Positions 28,317 through 36,363 of a DNA stretch of 64,000 nt are shown here, one piece after another (the first letter of the stretch is position 1; each line of letters opens with the position of its first letter). The notes under the pieces were generated by a model. The model was not told the origin of the DNA, did not search any database, and was given only the letters and a program-made list of their open reading frames with translations. Source of the DNA: Pseudobacteriovorax sp. (lineage in GTDB: Bacteria; Bdellovibrionota_B; Oligoflexia; Oligoflexales; Oligoflexaceae). The translations under genes were made by a program, and so were the position numbers. The DNA is taken from the NCBI GenBank assembly GCA_013215145.1, contig JABSRP010000028.1:57291-121290 (forward strand), written 5' to 3'.

Positions 28317-28814
28317 ATGAAAGTTAGTTTAAGAAAAATATGGATAATACCTGCCGTGTTTGGGCTGGTAAGTTTGAAGTCTTGCTTTCAGGAGCCGGCG
28401 GAATATAAGAGCAATCGGTCGGTTGCAGCTTCAAACACTGGTGATGCCTCCGCGGACGATTCTGATGGACCAGACGGTAGTCCCGCGGATACTGTGGAAG
28501 ACGAGGAAGCACCTGACGAAGAGCAAGGTTTGACCGGTTATGTATTTACTTGGGAGCCTTCCGCTGACACCACCGTTGTTTCCTACAAGGTGTTTGTCGT
28601 TCCACCTGAGATGGTACCCCTCGAAGTCAAATCAATACCTGTAGCGAATGTTGTGGAAGATGGAACCAACATTTCGACTTCCGTGACTCCTGACGAAGTA
28701 AAAGCCGCCTTAGGTACAGCTACAGTAATTCCGGCAGATTACTGCTTTTCGATAGTCGCTGTGAATGGGGTTGGCAACTCTGAACACTCAGCAAAAGTCT
28801 GTATGACTCCCTAA
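28317..28814 (+). CDS. lipoprotein with Fn3-like domain
   Basis: 165 residues from ATG 28317 (AAAGGAAA RBS); an earlier in-frame start at 28296 is less likely. The N-terminus has a hydrophobic segment ending LVSLKSC, a weak lipobox. An acidic, Asp/Glu/Ser-rich tether (about 27-75) is followed by a beta-sandwich-like domain: YVFTWEPSADTTVVSYKVFV and YCFSIVAVNGVGNSEHS read as fibronectin type III strands. Such domains often bind glycans or proteins. It probably works with the LPMO-like protein upstream. Confidence 0.7.
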   Translation: MKVSLRKIWIIPAVFGLVSLKSCFQEPAEYKSNRSVAASNTGDASADDSDGPDGSPADTVEDEEAPDEEQGLTGYVFTWEPSADTTVVSYKVFVVPPEMVPLEVKSIPVANVVEDGTNISTSVTPDEVKAALGTATVIPADYCFSIVAVNGVGNSEHSAKVCMTP

Positions 28815-28863
28815 ATTACCTTCAATTTTAGTGAGATAACGGTAAAGCTAAATCTTCTCCTCG

Positions 28864-28885
28864 CTAGCACCGAACATGGTGTTAG
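28864..28885 (+). promoter_or_regulatory. hairpin next to the RBS of the receiver gene
   Basis: CTAGCACC (28864-28871) and GGTGTTAG (28878-28885) form an 8-bp stem with one G-T pair and a 6-nt loop. The right arm abuts the Shine-Dalgarno AGGAGG (28883-28888), so folding would cover part of it; an operator for a dimeric repressor is equally possible. Confidence 0.4.
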
Positions 28886-28898
28886 GAGGAAACAAAAT

Positions 28899-29237
28899 AT
28901 GGGTGCATTACCTAAGATTCTCATCGTCGACGATGACTCGTCATTTCGTGAATTATTAATCAGTTTGCTCGAGGAAGACTTCGAGATTATCGAGGCAGCG
29001 AATGGATCAGAAGCCGAAGAACTGTTAGCGAGCCATCCTGTATCGCTAGTGATTTCGGATTATAGGATGCCTGGGATCAATGGTTCAAAATTGGTTAAAG
29101 CTCACCCAGAACTTCCTTTTATTGTAGTCAGTGGATTAGATAAACTACCCGACTTCCCCCAGCATGTAACGTGCTTCAGTAAGCCGGTATCCTACGACAG
29201 CTTAAGAGAGCAAGCTCTCAAGATTGTCGGGGAATGA
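28899..29237 (+). CDS. single-domain response regulator (receiver only)
   Basis: 112 residues; RBS AGGAGG. A complete receiver domain: acidic pocket in LIVDDDSS (about 8-15), phospho-acceptor Asp54 in VISDYRMPG, Ser in VVSGL at the Thr position, and Lys in FSKPV. There is no output domain, so it either relays phosphate or acts by protein contact like CheY or Spo0F. It sits 282 nt before the DHp-like microprotein and about 500 nt before a sigma54 response regulator. Confidence 0.92.
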   Translation: MGALPKILIVDDDSSFRELLISLLEEDFEIIEAANGSEAEELLASHPVSLVISDYRMPGINGSKLVKAHPELPFIVVSGLDKLPDFPQHVTCFSKPVSYDSLREQALKIVGE

Positions 29238-29450
29238 CTCAGAGCTCCCTCCTAAATCGACTGATTTTGGAAGAAAGGTCTTAATTTGGGCCCATTTTTG
29301 GGCTAGCCTCACCAGCAAACAGCGGTTTACGTCAGATTTTCCATTTTTTTCTGCATTTTCAGAGCGTATCTTTACCTGGTATGTTAATTGCTTGAAGTGA
29401 TTGTGCTTTCTTCTGGGGGTCCATTGTGTCATGCTTTCCAGAGGTGGCCT

Positions 29451-29464
29451 ATGTCTCGAGACAT
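29451..29464. promoter_or_regulatory. 14-bp perfect palindrome
   Basis: ATGTCTCGAGACAT is a perfect palindrome 56 nt before the ATG of the 54-residue gene, a possible operator. The rest of the 282-bp spacer (29238-29519) shows a weak GCCCA/TGGGC hairpin but no other gene. Confidence 0.4.
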
Positions 29465-29519
29465 CATATTCGCGGAAAGCGACAACAACAAATTCTAGGT
29501 AAGTTAGAAGGGTGCCAAA

Positions 29520-29684
29520 ATGGATGACGTAATTAAAAAAGTCTATCACGACGTTAAATCGTGTGCAGCGAAACTTCAATACGTGGTTGAAGATCATAGA
29601 AGCAAAGATATCGATGATAGTCAGTTTAAAGACGAGCTAATGCAAGTGACTAAAGAACTTCAAGAGCTTATTAATTCCCTCTGA
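29520..29684 (+). CDS. 54-aa protein resembling a histidine-kinase DHp helix pair
   Basis: ATG with GAAGGGTG upstream; 54 codons then TGA. The product is charged and all-helical: KVYHDVKSCAAKLQYVVEDH, a short acidic loop, then QVTKELQELINSL. The YHDVKS segment at residues 9-14 matches the H-box pattern of HisKA domains (compare VCHDIKN in the kinase at 19485-21401), with His10 at the phospho-acceptor position, and the second helix fits the DHp partner helix. There is no ATPase domain. Flanked by two response regulator genes on the same strand. The role as phosphotransfer or decoy protein is inference. Confidence 0.6.
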   Translation: MDDVIKKVYHDVKSCAAKLQYVVEDHRSKDIDDSQFKDELMQVTKELQELINSL

Positions 29685-29733
29685 CAGGTCTTGCAGTTCC
29701 TCAATCTTTGTTGACAATTGATTTGGATAAATT

Positions 29734-31236
29734 ATGACTGATTTGATTTTAAAACGATCGATACTTTTGGTCGAAGACTCACTCGATCAAGCACGACGAT
29801 ATGAAAAGCTCTTGGCTAATATCGGGTCTGTCCTTACCGTAAACTCTTACGATGATGCGCGAAAAGCTCTGGACGGTGAGCATTTTACGACTCTCATTAC
29901 TGATGTGCACCTTGAAGGTGAAAACTCGACATTAGACTTTCGCGGTCTCGATCTCATCCATACCGCGCTTCAAGGAAATCCAGACGTACTGATTATCGTT
30001 ATGTCAGCAGACCCCGAACTAACTACTTATAAGCGAGCTATGTCTGGTGGCGCTGATGTCTTTATTAAAAAGCCTATTATTAGTAGCGATGAGTTTGCCA
30101 TAGCACTAGAGTCTGCAGAAACTCACAGACGAACGCGCAAAGCACAAAAGTCTCGGTATTTGCTAGGTGAAGATCAGCAAGACTCCGAACGGTTTAAAGA
30201 TGGGGTGGTCTTACCAAGTTTGGTAAGAAAGATGACTGAAAATGTTGCCAAAAGTCAGAATCTTCCTGTTGTCATCTATGGAGAAACTGGAACTGGCAAA
30301 GAAGAAGTAGCCAAAATCATTCACAAGCGTCGACAAGAAAACGAAGGTCCCCTTCCTTTTGTTCCGGTAAACTGTGCCAATCTTAATGGAGATACAGCAG
30401 TTTCCCGGATTTTTGGTCATAGAAAAGGTGCGTTCACAGGAGCGAATGAAACCACATCGGGTTTTGTTGGAGATGCCAACGGAGGTATCCTTTTCCTTGA
30501 TGAGATTCACAGGTTAGACGAAGAATGTCAGGCTAGGTTGCTGCGCATTTTAAATGATGGTTCCTATGAGAGATTGGGAGAGAGCAAAACTCTATACTCC
30601 AAGTTTCAAGTGATAGTTGCGTCGAATAAAGATCTAGATGAGCTAGTAGAAGAAGGGCTTTTCTTGATGGATTTGCGTTCTAGACTTATCGGACTAGATA
30701 TTAATCTAGATCCTCTTCGCAAAAGGCTCGACGATATCGGAGATCTAATCAGTCTATTTGCAAAAAAAGATGGGTACCATATCGAACCTCTTGAGTTTCA
30801 GAAACTGGTGGAAAAATGTCAGTCTTATCACTGGCAAGGAAACATTAGGCAACTATATAATGTTATCCGTTCTCATGTCACTCTTTGTCAGCTAAACGAA
30901 AGACCGATTACCGTAGAGGGCTTTCCAGAGTTTAAATCTATGTTGGCTCCAAACACAGAAAAGTCGTCTGAAACAATACATAAGTCTGAAGCCCAATCAC
31001 TAGAAACCCATCAACCTCAGGCTGATGAACAGGAACTCTCGCCAGAGGATGTAGATAAAATTCTTGAACCGCTAAAAAGAGATTGCGTTTTTAAAGATGC
31101 TATAGATACCTATGAAAGGCTGATTCTTGAGGCAGCTATGACTCGTCATCCTAACTTGGCTCAGGTTTCGAGTGCCTTACAAATAGGTAGGAGTAGTTTG
31201 GATGTGCGACGCAAGAAATTTGATTTAAAGTATTAG
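29734..31236 (+). CDS. sigma54-dependent response regulator (NtrC-type)
   Basis: 500 residues: receiver domain (about 8-130; phospho-acceptor Asp57 in LITDVHLEG), AAA+ sigma54-interaction domain (about 160-395) with Walker A GETGTGKEE from residue 183, GAFTGA loop at 232-237 and Walker B LFLDEIH around 254-258, then a Fis-type helix-turn-helix at the C-terminus (LAQVSSALQIGRSSLDVRRK). The GAFTGA loop shows it should activate RNA polymerase-sigma54. Targets unknown; I found no clear -24/-12 promoter nearby. It starts 49 nt after the DHp-like gene, so co-transcription is plausible. Confidence 0.93.
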   Translation: MTDLILKRSILLVEDSLDQARRYEKLLANIGSVLTVNSYDDARKALDGEHFTTLITDVHLEGENSTLDFRGLDLIHTALQGNPDVLIIVMSADPELTTYKRAMSGGADVFIKKPIISSDEFAIALESAETHRRTRKAQKSRYLLGEDQQDSERFKDGVVLPSLVRKMTENVAKSQNLPVVIYGETGTGKEEVAKIIHKRRQENEGPLPFVPVNCANLNGDTAVSRIFGHRKGAFTGANETTSGFVGDANGGILFLDEIHRLDEECQARLLRILNDGSYERLGESKTLYSKFQVIVASNKDLDELVEEGLFLMDLRSRLIGLDINLDPLRKRLDDIGDLISLFAKKDGYHIEPLEFQKLVEKCQSYHWQGNIRQLYNVIRSHVTLCQLNERPITVEGFPEFKSMLAPNTEKSSETIHKSEAQSLETHQPQADEQELSPEDVDKILEPLKRDCVFKDAIDTYERLILEAAMTRHPNLAQVSSALQIGRSSLDVRRKKFDLKY

Positions 31237-31262
31237 GTCGATATTCGTTTCGCATTTTGATC

Positions 31263-31309
31263 AAAACCTGATTAGCTTTCAAAATTAGAATTACTAACTA
31301 TCAGGTTTT
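31263..31309. terminator. hairpin between convergent genes, probable terminator
   Basis: AAAACCTGAT (31263-31272) and ATCAGGTTTT (31300-31309) form a perfect 10-bp stem around a 27-nt loop. The A-rich and T-rich outer ends would allow it to work in both directions, for the sigma54 activator and for the immunity-like gene. Confidence 0.5.
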
Positions 31310-31366
31310 AGACTTTGTATATAGGGTTAAGGGTCTGAAGCTATTTTTATGTTTAGAAAATGAAGA

Positions 31367-31747
31367 CTACGCGGTTTGAGAGTATTCGACGGTAAGTTTT
31401 CCGTGAAGTATTTCAAATTCAACCCAAAAACCTCGGATTTTCGAAAATCCTTTTATAAGAATTTGATCGTTTTCAATCAAAAATTCGCAAATATCCCGTA
31501 AAAAAAATCTGTGATCTTCTGGGTTTATAGGTTTCAGTATTCCAGATTCGAATTCACAGGCGGAAATATCTCTGAAGTCAGATATCGATAACACTACTTT
31601 TTGCAGGTGGATACCAGAATTTGAGTCATCAATATAAGCGTGATCTACATGGATATTGATGGTTTTTCTTAGAGGATCTACATTCATTTCTAAAACCTGA
31701 GCTTCGGGGAAGCTCAGGCATTTCAAATCTTTTTCGCTTACTACCAA
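31367..31747 (-). CDS. probable immunity protein for the upstream protease-toxin
   Basis: 126 residues, cytoplasmic, no signal peptide, mixed alpha/beta, acidic (e.g. DISACEFESGI, CEFLIENDQILIKGF). No family recognised by sequence. It begins 4 nt after the stop of the protease gene with a C-terminal toxin-like domain. Size, lack of export signal, acidity and toxin-then-gene order are those of immunity proteins of polymorphic toxins; the call rests on context. Extreme AT content matches the toxin gene. Confidence 0.55.
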   Translation of the reverse strand: MVVSEKDLKCLSFPEAQVLEMNVDPLRKTINIHVDHAYIDDSNSGIHLQKVVLSISDFRDISACEFESGILKPINPEDHRFFLRDICEFLIENDQILIKGFSKIRGFWVEFEILHGKLTVEYSQTA

Positions 31748-31751
31748 TTAA

Positions 31752-33740
31752 TTACTCCTGAATCGGAATATGTCCTTCTGGACTTCTACGAGTTACAACG
31801 TCTAATGCACTATTGAGTGATTCCCCATCTTTATTGTAAATATGAAGATGATGGGTTGGAGTCACACTATCGGGTGGATGGATTTTAGCTCTCAATCTAC
31901 CCTGTGAATCTACAAACTCCATAAATCTACCATCAGGACTTTGACCTTTTATTTTAAGGCCAATTTTCTGCATATCTTCGATAAGTTTTTCCCTAGGAAC
32001 GTCTTCAACATTTCTTAAATATAATTTCACTTTACCTGGAGTCAGTCCAGAGGTTATTTTCTCTGTAGATTCAAGTGTGTTAAAAACAATTTTTCTATTA
32101 TCGCCAATAATTTCAGCAGTATCTTCAACAGCCTCGCCAATAAATCCATCGTAATCTTTGTAGTACTCTAACGCTTCGTCAACACCATCAAGATGTTTTT
32201 TGACGGCTGCCTTAATAATTTTTCCACTTTTCTTAGCAGCAGCTTTAACAGCGCCTGGTAAGACCATCATGGCAGCTGTCAGGGCGCGTTCTTTATCAGA
32301 GACTCGTTTACCTGAGATATCACGACCAATAGACACCTTGAGAACATCCTGAAACTTATCCAGTCCAGGAGTCACTGAGCTGACTTCAACTGCGACGTGC
32401 ATGATTACTTCGGAATCGCTAGCATACGCGGCTGCGATTTCGAACGCTGAAATATCGAGATTTTCCTGGTACTTAAGGTAATAGTCTAAGGCCAAGACTT
32501 GTGACATGACGCTTTGTTTTAGCAGGGCTTTGTAAGTTGGATACTGAGGCGTATTTTTATAAAACTGTTCTAACTCTTTTATGTTTTTAAAGATTAGGGT
32601 AAAGCAGCTAGCAAAACTGTTTCGATAAATACCACTTTTGATGCTATTCAAGCGATCGATAAGTTGGCTAGGGACAGCAATTCCAAAGTCTTCTTTTTTT
32701 AAAGGTACTGTATCGATACCTGGGCTACTGTCAGGTATGCTAAATTCCGTGCAAATTGAGCCGATAGGAGTGCCAGGAACCACAACTGGTCCACGGATCT
32801 CGTCATGTTTTGGTAATTCTACTTTGAGCCAAGCAGAGACTTTTGGATGAGAGAAATCAAGAGCAAGATTAGGGGCAGTGACGCCAAAATCTAGGCTGTT
32901 TTCGTAATCGTAAGCTTTGATAGCCATACCAAATACTTCGAGAATAGGAGTATTAGAACCTGGAGTGATATCGAACGAATCAAGATACCCCGCTAAAGGT
33001 GCTCCTGAGTCACCAGCTCCAATCTGTATATCAAGGTCGTCGACTCCCTTACCAGAGAAAGCAAAGTAATATGGTGCATCTCGTCTGGATGGTGCGGGTA
33101 TGGGATCGTCTGGAGTTACTTTACGTAGGCTTACCCCTAAGGAATAAGTATTGTCACGGAAACCGCTTTCAAGTCGGCATGAACCAAACCAACCAGCCTG
33201 TGAACAACCAAAGCCAACTACAATTCCATCCGATCTAGTCTCGCCAGAATAGTCGAAAACAGCTGGCCGGGTGAAATAATTAAATTCCTGGGTAATTGAT
33301 ACTTTTGCAGGTAGCTGCACGATGGCAAGATCGATACAAGAAAGAGTCTCTAAGCAACCTTCGTAGTAAGATGGATGGATGATAATTTTCTCAGCGATCA
33401 TTGGTTGAAATGAGTTCCTTGACGCCGAAAGAATATGTACGTGAGTATCTTTGTTCTTATGCTCTGGAGCTTGTTGCTCAAGGCAATGTGCAGCAGTAAG
33501 AACCAGGCGTTGCCCGTAACGAAAGCCAGAGCATGTTACATCTTTAAGCTCGGAAATCGTATGAGCAAATCTCAATCCGACTGCTGCATTCGTTGAATCA
33601 CCTTCGTGGGCTAAATTATTAGATTCAACGTACCCATCAATAATGTCTAGGTCAGAGGTCTCATCCTTTGGATCTGTTCCACAGGCCGCGAGAATTGAAA
33701 TCGCAGACGCTAGCCAGATCTGTTTCCAGTTTTTAAACAA
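31752..33740 (-). CDS. lipid-anchored trypsin-like protease with polymorphic-toxin-like C-terminus
   Basis: 662 residues from the TTG at 33740, which has GGAG 6 nt upstream and starts the lipoprotein signal MFKNWKQIWLASAISILAAC; an ATG at 33812 would add 24 residues. An S1 peptidase domain (about 35-300) has the full triad: His85 in LTAAHC, Asp137 in CIDLAIVQL, Ser245 in GAGDSGAP. A helical middle region follows. The last ~95 residues (ENA: KLYLRNVEDVPREKL, RLRAKIHPPDSVTPTHHLHI, EGHIPI) look like a polymorphic-toxin tip, perhaps the type-24 family from memory. The next gene is the probable immunity protein. Confidence 0.8.
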   Translation of the reverse strand: MFKNWKQIWLASAISILAACGTDPKDETSDLDIIDGYVESNNLAHEGDSTNAAVGLRFAHTISELKDVTCSGFRYGQRLVLTAAHCLEQQAPEHKNKDTHVHILSASRNSFQPMIAEKIIIHPSYYEGCLETLSCIDLAIVQLPAKVSITQEFNYFTRPAVFDYSGETRSDGIVVGFGCSQAGWFGSCRLESGFRDNTYSLGVSLRKVTPDDPIPAPSRRDAPYYFAFSGKGVDDLDIQIGAGDSGAPLAGYLDSFDITPGSNTPILEVFGMAIKAYDYENSLDFGVTAPNLALDFSHPKVSAWLKVELPKHDEIRGPVVVPGTPIGSICTEFSIPDSSPGIDTVPLKKEDFGIAVPSQLIDRLNSIKSGIYRNSFASCFTLIFKNIKELEQFYKNTPQYPTYKALLKQSVMSQVLALDYYLKYQENLDISAFEIAAAYASDSEVIMHVAVEVSSVTPGLDKFQDVLKVSIGRDISGKRVSDKERALTAAMMVLPGAVKAAAKKSGKIIKAAVKKHLDGVDEALEYYKDYDGFIGEAVEDTAEIIGDNRKIVFNTLESTEKITSGLTPGKVKLYLRNVEDVPREKLIEDMQKIGLKIKGQSPDGRFMEFVDSQGRLRAKIHPPDSVTPTHHLHIYNKDGESLNSALDVVTRRSPEGHIPIQE

Positions 33741-34018
33741 TTTAATCTCCAAAAAAATATAATGATTATTAGAAAGCTTGGATTGTTCCCTTAAAAAGTA
33801 TTTAATATTCAACAGTCCATTTAAAAGACAAACAGAATCCTAATTATTGCAGTTGAAAGAAAAAAAAGTTTATTTTCCTAAAAAAATAATATTTTTAGAT
33901 GTTTAAGTCATAAGAAAGCTTGTTTGTTTGGGGATCGAGTCATAGATCTTGAAGTTTTGAATTATAATCGATAGAAGTCGAGAGTGAGAGATGAACCGAC
34001 TAAAAGATTGGAAAATTT

Positions 34019-35818
34019 ATGAAAAAGCAATTTAAACTAACAATTGTCATAATATCATTAGCTTTGATTGCGTTGATCCTTGGGAAATTTTTTCTAAATG
34101 TAGAAATCGAACCAGTAAGCTTGAAGTTATCTCCTAAAAATGGACAATCCTTCGCATACCAAGTGAAATACTCATCTCGTGGATCAACCGAGATTGATCT
34201 CGGAACCAGTAAGCAAGTCATGTCATCAGAGGCTACTTACAACGGTGTTTTAGTGTTTAAGTTTCACGAGCAAAAAGATAACTTAATGCATTTTTTTGTT
34301 GGCTGGAAGCCTGATGTATTGAATGTATCCCTAGGAGGAAGGCAGACTACCCACGGAAACGAAGCTATTATTGGTCAACTTTCGTTTTCCGAAAATGCTG
34401 TTATTGATAGTTACAGCCTACCAAATGAAGTGTACGCCAAATTCGGACCGATATTTTCCGATATTTTTTCTAAGTTTAGCGTAGGTTTCTCTCAAGATCC
34501 TGTCAAAGAGTGGGAGTATGAGGAGAAGAGCTTTCAAAACCGATACTTGGTTCAATACCGTATTAAAGACCTCGATGTCGGCGCTGCCACTTTCAAGAAA
34601 TCGTATAAACATCCAGATGTTGTCCTGAGTGAGGGAATGACAATATTTGATGCTTCTACGGGTATGATTAGGCAAATGACTCTCAAAAACAAACTGAAAA
34701 ATCCAGGTAAGAAATCTGAAAGTTCGATTGATTTAGATGTTCAACTAAGTCCAGATAAAACCTGGGAGGACTACTTCGGGTCAGTTTCTCTAGAACAAAT
34801 TGCTCAGCTGAGCCTCGTGTCTGATAATCTTACAGGTGAAGGCTACCAAAAAAACCTAAATCTTATGATGCAACAAAACGAACTTAAAGGACTTACCAAA
34901 GATGATATTTTCCATCTGATTCAAACTGCTGACACAAACGATAAAAAAGCTATGGTCAAACTGTATTTGAAAATAAAGGCTTTGTTTATTGTTGAACCTA
35001 CTACGGTTTGGGACTATCGAGACTATATTCTATCTCTAGATTTCAGTAGCCCCATGCTTTCAGAGTTGCTGACAGCTTTAACCTCTAGTGGGCATCGGGA
35101 ATCTCAAAGTATGTTAAAGCAGATGATCAAACAGGCGGAAACAGCAGACGAAAAGCTGGCAAACAGAATGATACCTCATCTAAGCTTTGTCAACGAACCT
35201 AATCAAGAAACACTAGATTTTTTAAAGGATTACGCGAAAAACGCTCCAACCGATAATCTTAAAGGAACCGCAACGCTTGCTATCGGTACAGCCGCCCATC
35301 AGCTAAGAAAAACTGACCGAGAGAAGGCTGTGAGTCTGATGAAAGAACAAGCTGAAGAACTTAATAACACCCCTAAAAAGGACGAAGAAACTATTGAGAG
35401 AAAGCTAAAAACCATTGGCAATATCGGGGTTGATGAACAGCTCGAAATAGTACAACCATACCTTGAATCTCAATCCGAAGCCGTGAGAATTGCCGCCATT
35501 CGCGGACTCAGACACATTCCAAACTCTGATGCTAAACGCATTCTAATTGGGATCATGAAAGACGATAACAATAGAAATTACAGATTAGCTGCGGTTGATA
35601 GTCTCGGTCACAGGGATGCTATTAGCGAAGAATTTAGTGCCTACGTTGAACATATAGAGAAAGAAAGGGAGGTTTCTGTTCTGCGGGCTATTATGAAAAA
35701 TCTAGGGAATATGCGTAAGATTTTTCCTGAAGCACATTCAGTCATCGTTGAGTTTTCTAAAAATTGCGGCCATCCTGACCTTTGTCCCTATGTCAATTCC
35801 CTAGTTAAAAACTATTAA
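34019..35818 (+). CDS. membrane-anchored HEAT protein, possibly vitellogenin/LTP-like
   Basis: 599 residues. One N-terminal hydrophobic segment (about 7-28) acts as signal or anchor. Residues about 35-265 are beta-rich (FAYQVKYSSRGSTEIDLG, GMTIFDASTGMIRQMTLKNK). Residues 280-599 are helical HEAT-like repeats (SEAVRIAAIRGLRHI, NYRLAAVDSLGHRD). A beta-barrel followed by an arc of helices, with Y.V.Y..RG at the start, is the order of vitellogenin_N/large lipid transfer proteins; that assignment is inference. Divergent from the protease-toxin across a very AT-rich gap. A hairpin terminator follows. Confidence 0.7.
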   Translation: MKKQFKLTIVIISLALIALILGKFFLNVEIEPVSLKLSPKNGQSFAYQVKYSSRGSTEIDLGTSKQVMSSEATYNGVLVFKFHEQKDNLMHFFVGWKPDVLNVSLGGRQTTHGNEAIIGQLSFSENAVIDSYSLPNEVYAKFGPIFSDIFSKFSVGFSQDPVKEWEYEEKSFQNRYLVQYRIKDLDVGAATFKKSYKHPDVVLSEGMTIFDASTGMIRQMTLKNKLKNPGKKSESSIDLDVQLSPDKTWEDYFGSVSLEQIAQLSLVSDNLTGEGYQKNLNLMMQQNELKGLTKDDIFHLIQTADTNDKKAMVKLYLKIKALFIVEPTTVWDYRDYILSLDFSSPMLSELLTALTSSGHRESQSMLKQMIKQAETADEKLANRMIPHLSFVNEPNQETLDFLKDYAKNAPTDNLKGTATLAIGTAAHQLRKTDREKAVSLMKEQAEELNNTPKKDEETIERKLKTIGNIGVDEQLEIVQPYLESQSEAVRIAAIRGLRHIPNSDAKRILIGIMKDDNNRNYRLAAVDSLGHRDAISEEFSAYVEHIEKEREVSVLRAIMKNLGNMRKIFPEAHSVIVEFSKNCGHPDLCPYVNSLVKNY

Positions 35819-35904
35819 TTATAGTGATTATAGATACTTAGAATATTTTGTGGAAATAATGCAATAATCTCCTCTCTCACAACTCTTCTAAGAGCAATGA
35901 GAAC

Positions 35905-35932
35905 AAAAAGACTGGATGACAGTCCAGTTTTT
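35905..35932 (+). terminator. terminator or attenuator ahead of the secreted operon
   Basis: AAAAAG-ACTGGA, a 6-nt loop and TCCAGT-TTTTT make a 6-bp GC-containing stem extended by A-T pairs and ending in T residues, 20 nt before the next start codon. It may terminate the HEAT-protein transcript or attenuate the operon. It also covers an upstream ATG (35916), which argues against that ATG as a start. Confidence 0.55.
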
Positions 35933-35951
35933 GATAAGAGGAGATACAATT

Positions 35952-36338
35952 TTGCTTACGAATCTAAAAGCACCTCTTGCTTTATTAGTACTTGTTTCGG
36001 GCTATTCGAATCTAGCCAAGGCTGCTACTGACTGTACAGGTGTCATTTCCAGTATTGAATTCAAAAACAATGATCCGGAAAAGAAGTCTTTTGGCTGGGG
36101 TCTCGGCCAGGCGGGGTTATTCGTAAACCTAGAAATGTCTAATGGCACGATTCAACTACCAGTCTGCGGCTTTAATCCTGGTGCGAGCGGCTATTCATTC
36201 ACAGGTGATCCTTGCCGGTATATGCAAGCTAATCTTCTAACGGCCCAGGCGACCAAGCGTAAGATTACTTTCCGTTATTCGTTCGGTACTTGCAACAATC
36301 CACCCATAAAACATTTAGAAAATATCATTATTCGATAA
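35952..36338 (+). CDS. small secreted cysteine-containing protein, first gene of secreted operon
   Basis: 128 residues from a TTG with AGAGGAGA 7 nt upstream; the in-frame ATG at 35916 lies in a hairpin and lacks an RBS. Signal peptide MLTNLKAPLALLVLVSGYSN, cleaved near AKA|A. The mature ~100 residues have four cysteines (TDCTG, PVCGF, DPCRY, GTCNN) and short strands, perhaps a small OB-like barrel; no family recognised. It is followed at 25 nt by the next secreted gene. Confidence 0.75.
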   Translation: MLTNLKAPLALLVLVSGYSNLAKAATDCTGVISSIEFKNNDPEKKSFGWGLGQAGLFVNLEMSNGTIQLPVCGFNPGASGYSFTGDPCRYMQANLLTAQATKRKITFRYSFGTCNNPPIKHLENIIIR

Positions 36339-36363
36339 TTGACTCATTTGAAAGGAATAAAAA

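Noticed and set aside
28800..29740. sigma54 (-24/-12) promoter near the sigma54 activator
   Set aside because: No TGGCAC-N5-TTGC match with correct spacing was found in the spacers I read.
35916..35951. ATG 35916 as start of the first secreted-operon gene
   Set aside because: It sits in the terminator-like hairpin without an RBS and spoils the signal peptide; TTG 35952 has AGAGGAGA upstream.
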